From Ancylostoma caninum (taxonomy: Eukaryota; Nematoda; Chromadorea; Rhabditida; Ancylostomatidae), in assembly GCA_037903475.1 (NCBI GenBank), contig JBAJFG010000565.1:372001-436000 (forward strand): DNA of 64,000 bases. The letters run 5' to 3'. The notes beneath the pieces are model-generated. The model saw only the letters and a list, made by a program, of their open reading frames with translations. It had not been told where the DNA came from and made no database searches. Each line of letters starts with the position of its first letter. The stretch's first letter is position 1. The position numbers and the translations under genes are program-made. This document shows positions 12,266-24,682 of the stretch, piece after piece.

Positions 12266-14760
12266 TCACTCATCTCCATGGTCGTCATTGTGACGTGGAA
12301 GAATTTTGTATTCTCGGAAACATTCTTCCGTGAGCTTCCTTATACGTTCTGCTTCCTCTGGTGTTCTAAAAAGTAGAAAAATCTTCAAAATCTCCAAAAC
12401 TTCTTCTGCATTTAATACCACACTAAAACATAAAGGACCATTTGGACGTCTTCACTATAATATCTAACGATATTATGCAACCTACAAACGATCAGTGTAT
12501 TCGTAGTGCTTCTCTCCTTCCACTGCTGCATGCTTCAACATGTGACGAATGATTGTGTTTCGATGTACAGTTGCATATCCACAGGGACATGCATATCTGC
12601 AAGCACTACTGACTTTCATCACCAACTTACGATTAGCTTTGCCTGAGAAAATGTGCAATTAGAAACAAAACTCGAATCAGATGTTCAAATTTAGTCTGAT
12701 CCTAAGCATGATATGTATAGTTTGTTCCAAACGTGGCAGCAGTTGAGTAACCTTTGTGTTCTCTCATTTCTCTCCAATTGCTACAAATTTTTTTGCGTTC
12801 TTTTTCTCTCTGCTGTTCCCCACCTATCGTTCATGGTGAAACGCGCTCTAACAAGAGAGGTGTGCAAATGTGCCAGTGGTTATTAAAGGCGTTCTTATGA
12901 AAAAAAAATGTCCTCTTTCGTCCCTCCTTAGAAACGAAAGAAATATGACATAGAAGATGAAATCATGTGTGCAATCATGTGAAATGGGAGAAGAAAATCT
13001 TGTTACTGCCAGCGCCGCGCCTACTACGCGCTGCGGCAGACCAGACCAGTTGGACTATTCTTTCCACGTCTAACTTCTTCATGTATAGGCATTATTACGT
13101 GCACGTCTGTACGAAAGCGCCGAATCTATGTAGCAACACTCGACAATCCCAATGCCCAGCTGCTTCGCCTCGCCGCGTAGATGGCCCGGCGCCATCTCGC
13201 TCTCTGCGGTGCAATAACGACTGACCATCACGACAGAAACACATGAACAATGGAAGTAGTCACGAATTCTACCCCGAACTGTTCTCAAAAAAAATGTATA
13301 GTGCTCGTTTTGTCCAAACAGAGCGTTTTGCAGGTTCAGGCTTCCAATCCTCGAACTGTCTTTCGAGCACTAAAAAATATCAATTTTACATTGCAAACTC
13401 CATTATGGACCCCAGATAAGCAGAAGCTTGCCTCTCCCATTGCAGAAGTATTATATAAACACAGCCCTTATAAAAAGAAGTGGTGGATGACGACGGTCAA
13501 CTTTGAATTATGATGCTTTGCCTCTCTAAAATACGCTTAACCTTACCCATATGAAAATTTTCACCAAACTTGGTGAACGCTTCAGCAACGAAAAGGTCAT
13601 GGTACTACAAATGCCGTCCCGAGGTCTTGTTGGTAATTGCATATGAGGGATTTAAGATAAATCAGGGCAATCAGCAAAACTCAAGTCTAAATTCCCTAGA
13701 GGAGATGCTTTCTCAGGTTTACACCAAAGCCAAAAAAGTAAATACATTCGAAAACTATGAACACCAAATGCAAGCAAACCTCTCAATGCCGGAATGTACC
13801 ACGGCTGCGTGATGTCGGAGATTGCCCCGTCGCATAGTTATTCGCTTCCCACAAATCTATATATGTAATGCTCTCAAACAAAGCACCAATTTTTAAATAT
13901 TCACCGATCCAGAAGGGATCACGTCAAACGTACCTGACAAACAACTTCACCCAATTTCTCCTTCTTCTCAACTCCTTCGTCGTGCTTCATGACGATAACT
14001 TGGCCGTGAACAGACTAGAATAGATACACTCTGGAAGCTTAGACAACAAGCTAAACATTTTTCCATTCACATGGAGGAAGCTTTCCAAATTTTGATGATT
14101 CCGACTTCGTTTCGGAGCTCGAGGCGTTGCTTCAGCAGCGCACATCTGATGAGCACGAGATTCGAGCGATGATCCATTCGCTGACGGATACGTATCCATA
14201 TATGGAGAGCCTCCACAAAGCAGTTCCGAATTCATTGTCTAAATAGCTTGAATAACTGAACTGCTATTAGGAATGGCTGCGCTGTAAGGAACATAAAACT
14301 CACCTCAATGGGACCGACATGCCCTGAGACATTCGCCCACTGAGAAAAAGACGATTGGGGCTCCGACTTAGGGAGTAACTCGAACATGGCCGGCACAGCG
14401 TTCTGAACCTGCTGTGGTGTGTTGGTTGCTGTGTTGACATCAGTTCTGCAGAGATTTATAGTATATTAAATTTAATTAGTAATATGCAGTAACAAGAATA
14501 ACCTCGATGCTGGTACATTTTCGCTTGAAGAAGAGACGTCGGCAGCACCATAGCCTTCCACATCTAGATATGTCCGAGCGAAAAGTCGTCGCAAATCAGA
14601 TGCGACAGTGAATTTCAATGAATTACCAGCCTGGAACGGTGACTCTCCGGAAACGACAGATGTAAGAAGACAGCAAAACTCTGCTGGTCCTTACCAAGAA
14701 CTGTATAAGGTTCATGAGAACATCTTGCGTCTCGGCCTCCACTAGCACGAAAGAGACCAT
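12266..14760 (-). CDS. Two-finger zinc-finger protein, copy A
   Basis: Eight exons in minus order: 14760-14695, 14630-14503, 14445-14304, 14238-14071, 14014-13934, 13856-13780, 12596-12486 and 12365-12266. The phases all agree and give 290 residues from ATG 14760. The N-terminal block begins MVSFVLVEAETQDVLMNLIQ, followed by a Ser-rich segment and a basic AT-hook-like PRAPKRSR. Finger 1 is split by an intron (CQ/ICGKRITMRRGNLRHH...H). Finger 2 is atypical, C-x-C-x12-H-x3-H (CPCGYATVHRNTIIRHMLKH). Nuclear DNA binding is inferred. The frame stays open upstream of the ATG (…SGFPGT-M), so a further 5' exon is possible. The copy at 22072-24682 has the same exon pattern. The C-terminal tail is cut short by an apparent one-base deletion. 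I do not recognise an orthologue by name. Confidence 0.85.
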
Positions 14761-15094
14761 TGTACCAGGAAAACCCGAGTAGATATTAGCAGATCTGAGA
14801 ATCTTATTGGTTTTCTGGATATCAACTTGAAATACCTATAATCAATGCGATCACAACAATCAGGATTGAAATTTCTATCGAAATTTTGGAGGTGAGTTTG
14901 AGGCAGTGCTCGACTAAACTGCACTTATTCATGTGAATCGTGGAAAATTCCATACGGGTAACGGTAAAAGTACAAATGGGGCGCATGCATCCTCGAAGTT
15001 GGGCGACTTCTCGGGGAGAGAGCTAGCACGCGTAACTAACTTCCTTAGAAAATTATCATTTCAATCATATTTGGAGGTTATGTGCAGAAGCAGA

Positions 15095-15260
15095 CGCAAT
15101 CGTGGGTCCGTTTGCATTATTGGAAGGATGGGTAATCTTATAGCTATGGTTATGACCCCGGTAGAGATAACGTCATGTATGGGGGAACATGCCAATTGGT
15201 GCTAGGTAAAGATTAAATTTAGTTAGCCATGGGTAATTTCAGTGACGCATCTAGGCCCTG
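15095..15260 (+). repeat. Dispersed repeat, copy 1
   Basis: Shares blocks such as GGAAGGATGGGT and the following 100 bases with 30655-30790, in the same order and orientation. No coding content. Confidence 0.5.
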
Positions 15261-16317
15261 AAGAATAACCATTGAAACATGGAGAATTAAGAAAGTTCAC
15301 AGCTTTTGGTTAGGCTTTTACTTAAGCCCCACTTACTGCGCTGAACATCAACATCCAGCACTGTACAATAACAAGCAATGATCAGCAGACGCAACTTTCT
15401 CGGATTAGAATAACGCTATACCAGATCAAACGCAAAAATGACAACCATATGTACTTATAGTGCGCAAAGAGTCATAAGGTCGTGTTCACAGATACTTATT
15501 CAATATTTTTCTCTCCACAAACAAAAGGAGTCATCTTCCTAGCCATATTTCTTACAAATATAGAAATACAAAGTCTTGCAGGGTTCTTCAGCCAATCCAG
15601 CCAAACGATTTCTATTACGATGTAATTTTTACGTGGGTGCGAGATGCTCGCGTAATAACCCAGTTGGTTGCGGGACATCTAATACCCAAATTGCTACGGG
15701 ACGAGTTAGATGCAAGCAACAAGCAATATTACTAGGCGACGATTATAAAACACTTGATCATGGAGTTCTTTCATCCAATCAGATTTCAAAAAAAAACTGC
15801 CACGGTCAAATCAGTAGACCAGCAGCAGATAGAATTCTGGTTGAGGTCATTTGTCGACTTGCCTGCTTTCCATCAGCATCGATTACGCTTAGCGGTCCTT
15901 CAGCAAATTTGTCTGAATAGCCCCTTTAATAGGTTCTTTACAGCTCTATGATATTCACAGAACCCGTCCGAGACTCCTTCAAGACTCAAAACTCTTCGAC
16001 TGAACATTTGGATTGGTTTTCAAAGCTGCTACATACAGGGAATGCTGAGAATGACCGCTCCACGTGACCACCGCGATTGGCCAGGATTAAGGCCGGGTAT
16101 TAGATGTCCGTAAACGACCCCAGTTAACAAATTTTTGGTTCTTCGGTGGGTAAAATAGGCTATCGACTTTAACCAAAAGAAGAACCAATTTCATAACGAC
16201 TGGGCTTTTTACTATAAGGGCACCTTCCCATCTTGGAATTGTTTTAGAGAGTTTCATACCAGAAGAATCTCCAAGAGCTTTTGATCATAATAGACCACGT
16301 GATTCCATGCGAAACTG

Positions 16318-16560
16318 TTGAAAACCCAACTTTCGATCCCCAACTCTTGGACTGCTTGTGAGCGGCGGATTATTAATCCCCTAGCTGATTACACACAGGA
16401 GGAGCACGAAGTGTATTATTATCCTCAGAAGAATTGTATTATTCAGAAACTTTTCATTCCTGTCTCGGCTCCGCCCACAATCTCTCCAAGAAGTGAGACT
16501 CGAAAACGGTTTTTTTTTCGGTATTTTCGCACTAAATCACGCATACCATAGTGAGCAGCG
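16318..16560 (+). repeat. Fragment of a dispersed inverted-repeat element
   Basis: The part around 16470-16550 (CTCCGCCCACAA... and a following AAAACGGTTTTTTTT) matches the right half of the inverted-repeat element at 37700-38055. Only one arm is evident here. Confidence 0.45.
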
Positions 16561-19009
16561 GCTCCTGGGGAATCCTTTTACATGAGGATCACACAATCAG
16601 AAACGACGAGACGGGGCCTTCAGGAATAAGATTGCATTTTTGAAAGACACCATGATAAATAGTATGTACATAGTGTTGTGAAGAGGCAGTACAAAATAAT
16701 GCAAAACATGTAGATCTGCTCGTGAAAAAACCAGGTTCCAAACACCACTCCAAAGTCCCAAGTATGGCAAATAAGAAAAATTATGGCGAGAAAGAAACCT
16801 CAGGCTCAACAAAGAAAGAGCTGTGGTAATTTGAAATATACGGACGAATGGAGTGAAATCATAGGGGCGGAAAAGAAAAACAGAAAAATTGGGGAGACCA
16901 ATGCACGACGATGCCCAAGACAAATGGTGGAATTCCGCAGCGAAAGCTGAGAAACATAATTATCTTCGATAGACAGGCAGGATACGGCCTCATGCTCCAC
17001 TCTCCCATTCTCGTGGACCTATTCTTTTCCAGTGAGCAGCGATGAGCAATCCTCCATGTCCGGAGAAGACGACAGCAGTTAAACGTCCCCGCTAAAAACG
17101 CGAACCTTTTATGATAAGGTTGAGGAGAAGTTACGAGAAAATGAGAAAAAGTCGAGAAGCTGCAAAACAAGATACTTTGCGGGAACAAATCCGTTCAGAG
17201 CAATTTTCTCCTTGAACACTGGATCTTCTGGGAAAGATGTTTGGAACTACAATATGAACACATTTCCGCTACAAATCCATAGATCCATTGATACGGTACC
17301 GAATACGCTTCCAAAAATAATTCAAATGAACCAGCTCTCTATTCTTCCCATAAGGTTGTATATATGTTTTGTCCATCATTCACTTTTTCAGATATTCTGC
17401 GCCTGGACATTCAAATCATAGTCCTAGAGTCTTCTAGCTCCCTTACACAAGGAGGCTTCTAGGTATCCTACATAAGTAGAGAGTAGGGGGGAAGGAAAGT
17501 GGGGGGGGGGACCTTCATCCCTTCAAAACGATCTGGTGCAGATTTCTTCATCCCGTAAGGATAGAAGACAATGGCTGGCACTGAACGAACCACTCCTCCT
17601 GCATGCGGCTGCCGTGACCCCTTCCACTATGCTACATACATCTCGTTACCTTATTCTTACTTCTTCCTCCTGCATCCTTGAGGGAAGAAAGTCGCGAAGG
17701 ACTGGTTCGAGCGAACAGCTAAGGAGAAATGGTGGGGGGGGGGGTCAAGCTGCTCTAACCTGACCTCAGGCACAGAAGTCGCTCTCTCAGGAGATCTCTC
17801 ATATCACTCACAGGAGGTGGCACCCCTCCCCCCCCCCCAGAATCGGTTGTCGGATTTTCGAAATCATTTCATAAAAAAAGTAAAAATCGTAGGGAACTTT
17901 ATTTTTGATTGTTTATTCATGTTACCATTTTTTAGTTATTTGTTATCTGTTATGTGAACTTATGTTTTTATTAATTTTATTTTCTGTCTGGGTAACCAAA
18001 GCAGCGGGGACCCCACTTTTTCCCATGCCTTCCCCCGCCCACTTACTGCGTCCGCCAGAGATAAGTAAATAACTTTTTTTACAACTCTGGGAGCAGTAGT
18101 GAGCGGAAGCATTGCATGAGACCGGAAGTCGGAAGTCGGAAGCTGGGGGAAGTTCAAAATCTGGTGAAATTTGGAGCGATGGATAAAGCATGTCTGAGTT
18201 GGCGTGACCCAACGACTGCCAATCGTCCAGAAAACTAGAAGTCAGGAGCTCGCATGAGGGAAGAATTCAGGAACTTCCGACTTCCGGAAACCGGAATTCC
18301 GCTCATCCCTGTCTGGGAGCGGCATATGAAGAAGGCGAAGGGAACGCTGAAAGAAATCGAACAGGTGACGCCAACGAACATGGACAGTGACACGTTGAAG
18401 CAATTTAAACCATATGACTGCGCATTGTAAATCAGACATTCCAATGATCGACAAAATCGGAAGAACACCAGGGAAGAATACGCTGCAAAAGCAGGTGATT
18501 AGTAATGAGCTGAGGCATTGTATTAAAAAGGAAATGTGGAAATTGGGAGAGGAAGGAAGTCAAAAACGAAAGGAATGTGGATGGGTGAAGAAAACAGTTC
18601 GTATAACTTGGCGTAACTCAATTACTGCAAATTCCGCAAGCAAGTAGGAGTTGGAAGCCTATATAGTGCTAGAATTCATTAACATCCGAACTTCCTAACT
18701 AGAAATCGGCTCACCCCTGAAGAGCATCTCTCCAAGAATTTGGAACAATTTCGGGTAATTTGCTGGAGTACAGAGGTATACCTGCCCGAAAAAGTCAAAG
18801 GATATGGAACATGATAGACTTTTAGGGGATGGAATCGAGTAAAAAGACCCTCTACAAGTCCTAGCACTAATCCAGCGCCCTTAACTAGCACTTAATTAGA
18901 GATTGACTGCTCCAGAATACCACTGCCTCTTCCAGAAATCTAATGGAACATCCGTATTGTACCCTTATTCAGCTCGATATGGAGAAAAACAAATGGAACG
19001 CCGCGTTTC

Positions 19010-19290
19010 AACAGATACACACTGCTTGTGTATGTACGCCGGGCAGGCTGTGTGTCTGCATGCGTCTGTCGCTGTCTATCGATTCGGGTAAATGTGTATG
19101 TATGCAAAGGTATGGATATATGCGTGTGTGTGTGTCTGTCTGTGCCTGCTTCAGTCATCCAGACAGCCAACGCCATCATCGATCCTACACCAGCTAACAG
19201 ACATCACGCAATATATGCATTTGGAGTGGATATAGGGTTCGATAGACTGCTAGGCTGATGCGACGTTAGTTGAAGCCGAGTCCATGCCGA
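19010..19290 (+). repeat. TG-rich dispersed repeat, copy 1 of 3
   Basis: Contains GTGTATGTACGCC..., CTGTCGCTGTCTATCGATTC and GTGTGTGTGTCTGTCTGTGC blocks. Related copies with the same block order are at 33800-34020 and 35935-36200. Confidence 0.7.
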
Positions 19291-19674
19291 TGATATTCAT
19301 AGGTAGAATTCTTCAAATAGCAACAAAAGAAGAGATGAGCCATAGCCCGTGGCCCATTTTAGATGCTGCTATAGTTTTTTTCTTCGTACAAAACGACAGC
19401 TAAACATCAACAAGGGGCTTACAAAAGGTACCAGGTGCGCCAACTTGCAACTTTTTCCTAAATATCCAGGATCCATCGGGATTAGAAGAAACCTGTGGAC
19501 AAATGGTGTCTGTCCAAAAACATTTCATACGATTCGTTCATTAGTTCCGTCGAAAGTTGGTAGCTACTCTGTATATTTACCATGCAACTCCATTAACCCA
19601 GCATGGGATTCCAGACCCTCTACAGCTGGAAGAATGAAAACCGGTCAAACTGAGCGCAATGAACGCCAGAAATA

Positions 19675-19718
19675 TATCTATTTGTCTATTTATTTATTTA
19701 TCTATTTATTGATACACT
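19675..19718. repeat. ATTT/ATCT microsatellite
   Basis: A run of TATT/TATC tetramers of about 40 bases, an ordinary simple repeat. Confidence 0.8.
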
Positions 19719-20212
19719 CCAAGGTGCGCAAGCCAAGAAAAGGCGTAAACCTAAAACAAAGAAAAATTTTACCTTAACATGTAGTGGTCGGTAAAAATAA
19801 CAGGATGTGTGGGAATGATGGGAAGAGTTACAAGTAGAAGGGGAGGAATAAAGTAACATTGAGTTTCTGCCACATTCTATTTCAAGAATAAGTTGACGCT
19901 CTATTGCAGGGGTCCAAAAGCGAGGGAGCGATGGTTAGTTAATAGATTTCGGTATATGTCTCTAGGTTTGTTCAAACTCTACGAAGGTACGGATATTTCT
20001 CATTTCGTTTTTCCATGGTGGGATTGGAGCAGAACTTTAGAGACGAAATTGTAAAGTCTTGAGGTTGTAAGGTTTCTCCCCACAGCATTAAATCGTCTGT
20101 ACCACTGAAGATACTGAGACCATTCCGCAGCGAAGCAAGTAACTATTGACGTAACACCGCAGACAGCTCACCTTTCCGAGGTAACACTGCAGGGTTAGAA
20201 TACCCGTAGGTA

Positions 20213-21097
20213 TTAGGGTGGTAAGAAAGTCTTGAGCCGTTTTGGACTTTTTGCGCTTTATTTTATTACTCAGCCCACAGTGGAATTTGCTCAACAATAT
20301 AATAGCCACAGTTAGTCACTGCTGTGTCCCACCTAATGGGCCGGTCAGCGTTCCCCTTCTCCCAGAACTGGGAAGACTGGAAGCCAAAGAAATCGCTGAC
20401 CTCCGTTCCAACATGGTCAACTTTGGTGAATTTTTTCTTAGCCAGGAATGCCTCGAGGGGATGAAATAAGTGACAGTCAGAAGTGGCAACGTCAGGAGAA
20501 TACGGTAAGTGGGGAAGCGTGTCCCAACCCAGCTCCTCCTATTTTTCAGGGGTCCCTTAAGCAAAATGGGGCCTAGCGTCACCATGGCGTAGGTGTACAA
20601 AAAACTCGTCTTGGCCGTTTTTCTCGAACAGCATCCGCGACCTTCCGGAACTGATTGGCGTATGTGTTACTGATGACCATGTATGTTTGCGGGAGCAGCT
20701 TACAATACGACATTCCTGGCGAATTCCAGAGGTAGCAAAGGAAACACTTGTTTGGGTGGGGGTGCGATTTGGTGGATCTTCTGCTCGACGGAGCCACATG
20801 GCAAGATGTATGTTAGAATCGTAGAGGACACAACTCTCATCTCCAGTAATTAGTTATTCCAGAAACTCCTTCCGGTGCGGTCAATAAAGGAAGAACTGAT
20901 TTTGGGTAGGAGGACCTCTTTTGGAATTGACGTCGTTATTAAAGTTAGGAAAGCCAATTCGGCTATATATGCCTATTATGGAGAAGCCCCGGGTTTGGTC
21001 TACGATTATCACATGGTAGGTCATGGATACCGCTCAATAATCAAAAGTTCTGGAACTTTCAAAAAAAAATCGGCTCAAGACTTTCTTACCACCCTAA
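20213..21097. mobile_element. Mariner element, inactive, 885 bp
   Basis: Both ends carry the same terminal inverted repeat (TTAGGGTGGTAAGAAAGTCT...GAGCCG), nearly identical over about 27 bases, and both are flanked by TA (20211-20212, 21098-21099). The interior carries minus-strand transposase sequence lacking its N-terminal part. At 885 bp it is shorter than the roughly 1.3 kb of full mariners. It is defective and must have been moved by a relative elsewhere. Confidence 0.93.
20266..20860 (-). pseudogene. Mariner transposase relic
   Basis: Three catalytic-domain blocks are visible in different frames: TGDE...VLYD near 20850-20820, HGDARPH near 20585-20565, and PYSPDVATSD near 20505-20475 ending at TAA 20266-20268. 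The last two aspartates are 34 residues apart, the DD34D spacing of mariner transposases. Two in-frame stops lie between them and at least one frameshift lies between the first two blocks. The helix-turn-helix half is missing. It encodes no working enzyme. Confidence 0.9.
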
Positions 21098-22071
21098 TAG
21101 AATAGCTGAAAAATCAGCACAAAGGGATGACGCGTTAGCTGCTCCACTTGTGGTAACAGGGTAAAAAACCGCTAATCAGTTGGGAAGTAGACCTCAGCTT
21201 TTCTAGAGTTCCTCCGAAGATACGACCCTAACTTTGTCTGCTATCCGTAAAACGGTTTTTTTTTGCCTTTAGCATTGGCTCTCAGTTTGAAATGGGGCGC
21301 TCCGAAATATCGACTTCCACATAAGAAAAGTGAGCTGAACTGTTTTCTGCTAAAGAACAGCAGCAAAAGGAGCACATCAGCGTAGCGTATTATGTACCAC
21401 CATGATATTGAATACATAGCTGCATCACCACTAGGTTTTAATGGCCATCATTCTTGCACGGAGCAAGGTTGTCACATTATCACTCCAGTTAAAATGTAAC
21501 TCTGAGTCAAATTAGATGTCGGCATGGAAACTCAGACGGATTAAACCTGGAAATTGCGTGAACAAATCATTTCACACACAGCTTTATAAGCAAGCCTGTA
21601 GCCATTCAAATAAATAACGCATGACTGTAAATATATGTACAACGAATATATATGTACAAACAACACCGCTCGTGTCGCAAAAATTCGATCCCAACGGTCT
21701 GATGCGTCTGGAACTGTTACATTCACTGGGAGTGGACCAGTTAGATTTCGAGCCCGTCAATCGGAAGCGCTTGAGCTCGTGATTCCAAACATAAGATCTA
21801 TATAGACATTGTGTTTCAGCTCAAACTAAGCAGGAGCTTGACTGGTTTAGTAGTTTTACAATTTTATTTGGCTCACTCCTAGCGGTTTTCGACAAATTCG
21901 ACAGGATCAAATTTTGGGACAACAATTGGGAACGGTATTGTAACGTTACGTACAATAGAGTTACCAGTAATTTAGCTTCACATCTCAAAGCTAAAGCTCC
22001 GCTATGCGCAACTCCTCCAGGAACAACAGCAATTCGAAAAATAGAAGCAAGATGATCCGCGGTGTATTACT

Positions 22072-24682
22072 CTACTGGGACGAGTTCTCCATCTCCTCGT
22101 GTCGTACAGGTTCCTCCTGCATGCTGACACCTACACCGCTGGCCAAGCTTTCCAGAGTTCTCGTCAGCTCATCGTCGTTGTGACGCGGAATTGTCTTGTA
22201 TTCCCGGAAACACTCTTCTGTGAGTTTTTCTATGCGCTCTGCTTCAACTGGCGTCCTGGAAATTAGAAGAAAACATCAGGAATTTTGGAAACGACATTCA
22301 TAAACTAGTTATAAAAACTTGAAAAGTTAGAAACGTCTTTCGAGAGGAATTCGCAACCCACAAGAGATCAGTAAACTCGTAGTGCTTCTCGCTTTCAACC
22401 GCTGCATGCTTCAACATATGACGAATGATTGCATTTCGATGTACACTCGCATAACCACATGGACACGCATATCTGCAAGCAACCTTCTTCATTCACTGTG
22501 TAACTATTTCCTAATTAAAGGCAGCGTCCACGACAATTTTCAAAGCCGAGGTTTTAGGTGTCTTGATCCCTGGACAATATTCCCAGCAATTCTACAAAAC
22601 CTGCGCCGTCGCAGACATCAGCATTCTCGAGAAGAAGGGTAGAATGTTTTTTTTTTCTGCTACTTTGAACAAAATTGATCAATGTATTTGTGTTCGTCAC
22701 TGCAGAAAACCAAGGATTACAACTAAATCTTGGTGACCAAAATTTCCGTGGGCGCTGCCTTTAACTAAATTAAATATTGGCTTAACTACAACATGCATAA
22801 ACACCGGGATCGTTGTGTTTCTCACCCGAACAGCCGGCTAATTAGAGGTGTAAAGCAAGTATAGAGCGCTTTCGGCAAGAGCTGGTACCAAGCCAGCCGG
22901 ATAGTAGTACCAGTTGATCTCAAAGCAATCTCAATCACTTGCCGCTCTGTCGCACAACTCTACGCGGCGAAGTAAACAAATGAATAAATAAATTTCGACA
23001 GTTACCATGGAAAGATTGCTGCCAGTTCTTGGACGCTACTACGCCGAAATGTAGAATCAACTAAAAATTGTAACGGAAAAAAGCAAATTCATCGCACCAC
23101 ATTGATCGCATGCCGTAACGCGACACAGGGTTGCGATTGCTCTGACAAGGGAAGTGCACGAGGCTAACCCCGGGGATCCCAGCGAGCCACCCATTTTCAG
23201 AAGCCTTGTCTAAGGTGATTATAATGCATACATATTATACAAAAACACCCTACAAAAATAGCGTTACGGTACAAAATGGATATGATATTCGTATTCAGCA
23301 TCTAAAATAACCCCCGTATGCGAAGTTTCAGTCCAGAAGACCTTTTCAAAGATCTAGGGCGTGTGGGAGATGAATGACGCCGAAAAGTCTTTGGCGCGCT
23401 CTCCTGTGCGCATCAGGACCATTGGGCAAAAATGATGTACATACATTAACATAGCCTTAGACAATGTTACCAAAAATGGGTGTTTCGTTTCGATCCCCGG
23501 GGTTAGCCTCTTGCACTTCCCTTGTGAGATCAATCAGGTGAATCCACTTGGTTTGATGCCAGCCCCTGCCCCACACTTGGCTTGCACCTTTAATGAGCCG
23601 GCTGTCGGGGTAAGAAACGCCACTCAACCATAAACACCACGTAAACAAACGAACCTCTCGATGCCCGAATGTACCACTGCTGCGTGATGTCGAAGGTTGC
23701 ATCGTCGCATTGTTATACGCTTTCCACAGATCTGAAAATGTATTAGGGTCAAATCAGACTACTTATGCTTAAAATTTACCAATAGCAGATGAATAATCGG
23801 ATCTAAGTAATGCTTAAAATTTATAAATGTCAGATGAATAAGCGAATCTAAGTACCTGGCAGACGACTTCACCCAACTTTTCTTTCCTTTCAACTGCTTC
23901 TTCTTGTTTAACGATGGCCGTAGCAGCTTGAACAGGCTATAATAGATAATATTCGGTAATGACATCGAACGTCTTCCCTATTCGGGAAAGGAAACGGAAT
24001 CTCACTGCGCTTTGGTGATTCCAAGGTCGTTTTGGAGCCCGGGAGGTCCCTTCAACAGCGAACATCTGATGAGCACGAGAATCCAGCGATGACCCGTTAA
24101 CTGACGAATATGCGTCCACATACGGAGACGCTCCACAAAGCAGTTGAGAATGCATCGACTAAATATACCGGTTCAGTGAAAGATATGTAGTTGAGCTGGA
24201 ACGATGGGAAAACTCACTTCCACGGGCACAACATGTCCGGAGGCATTCGCCCACTGAACGAACGAGGATTCTGAAGGTTCTGGCTTTGGGACCAATCCGA
24301 ACAAGTTCGACACCGCATTGTGGACCTGTTGCGATGTGTTGTTGTCTACTGAATTCACATCGGGCCTGGAAAAATTAGTGATACGTCATAGCTAATATGC
24401 ATTAGACCGTGACTTCCAAGAAAAAAAAATAACCTTGACGCCGGTACATTTTCGCTCGAAGATGAGACATCGGCAGCACCATTGCCTTCCACATCCAGGT
24501 AGGTTCGGGCGAAAAGTCGCCGCAGATCAGATGCAACAGTGAATTTTAGAGAATTGCCAGCCTGAAATGGTTCACTTCTATGAAACTCGGAAAAAAATCC
24601 ATAGGGCCTCACTTACCAAAAACTGTATAAGATTCATGAGAACATCTTGCGTCTCGGCCTCTACCAACACAAACGAGACCAT
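22072..24682 (-). CDS. Two-finger zinc-finger protein, copy B
   Basis: Eight exons in minus order: 24682-24617, 24561-24434, 24365-24218, 24158-24006, 23936-23856, 23731-23655, 22472-22362 and 22255-22072 (TAG). The total is 948 bases, or 315 residues. Every intron falls at the same place and phase as in copy A. Exon 2 is nearly identical to copy A in protein (AGNSLKFTVASDLRRLFART...), while exons 3 and 4 are diverged. Finger 1 is ICGKRITMRRCNLRHH...H with its first cysteine at the end of the preceding exon. Finger 2 is the unusual C-x-C type (CPCGYASVHRNAIIRHMLKH). The tail after RHNDDE is acidic and complete here. It probably binds DNA. The paired fingers invite comparison with the HIM-8/ZIM pairing-centre proteins of Caenorhabditis, but that is a hypothesis only. 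Confidence 0.87.
22515..22764. mobile_element. TTAA-flanked MITE, copy 1 (250 bp)
   Basis: TTAA at both edges, then terminal inverted repeats of the form AGGCAGCRYCCACGRMAATT. The left end is AGGCAGCGTCCACGACAATT; the right end reversed is AGGCAGCGCCCACGGAAATT. It sits in the long intron between the two finger exons of copy B. TTAA target sites point to a piggyBac-type mover. A second copy is at 30839-31448. Confidence 0.8.
23140..23525. repeat. Inverted repeat with CCCCGGGGATC arms
   Basis: The left arm near 23142-23181 (CAAGGGAAGTGCACGAGGCT then AACCCCGGGGATC) recurs in reverse complement at about 23493-23530, with one or two differences. It lies inside the 1.2-kb intron of zinc-finger copy B. 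No obvious target duplication was found, so boundaries are approximate. Related short pieces (GGGCAGTGCACAC near 1985) exist elsewhere in the window. Confidence 0.65.

Larger units (their letters stand above)
14761..22071. other. Gene-poor interval between the zinc-finger paralogues
   Basis: This holds dispersed repeats, TG-rich sequence, poly-purine runs and the mariner relic. Just upstream of the first paralogue (14761-14822, minus) a short open stretch may be extra coding sequence. Nothing else here joins into a gene. Confidence 0.5.

Noticed and set aside
13250..13812. Plus-strand frames between the finger exons of zinc-finger copy A
   Set aside because: They lie in a well-supported intron on the opposite strand, show no family signal and do not join.
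16597..17188. Two overlapping minus-strand frames of about 108 codons
   Set aside because: Hydrophobic, low-complexity translations of purine-rich DNA with no splice sites joining them and no known domain.
23480..23500. GTTTCGATCC, resembling a tRNA B box
   Set aside because: It is part of the inverted-repeat arm; no A box, cloverleaf or anticodon arm could be found around it.
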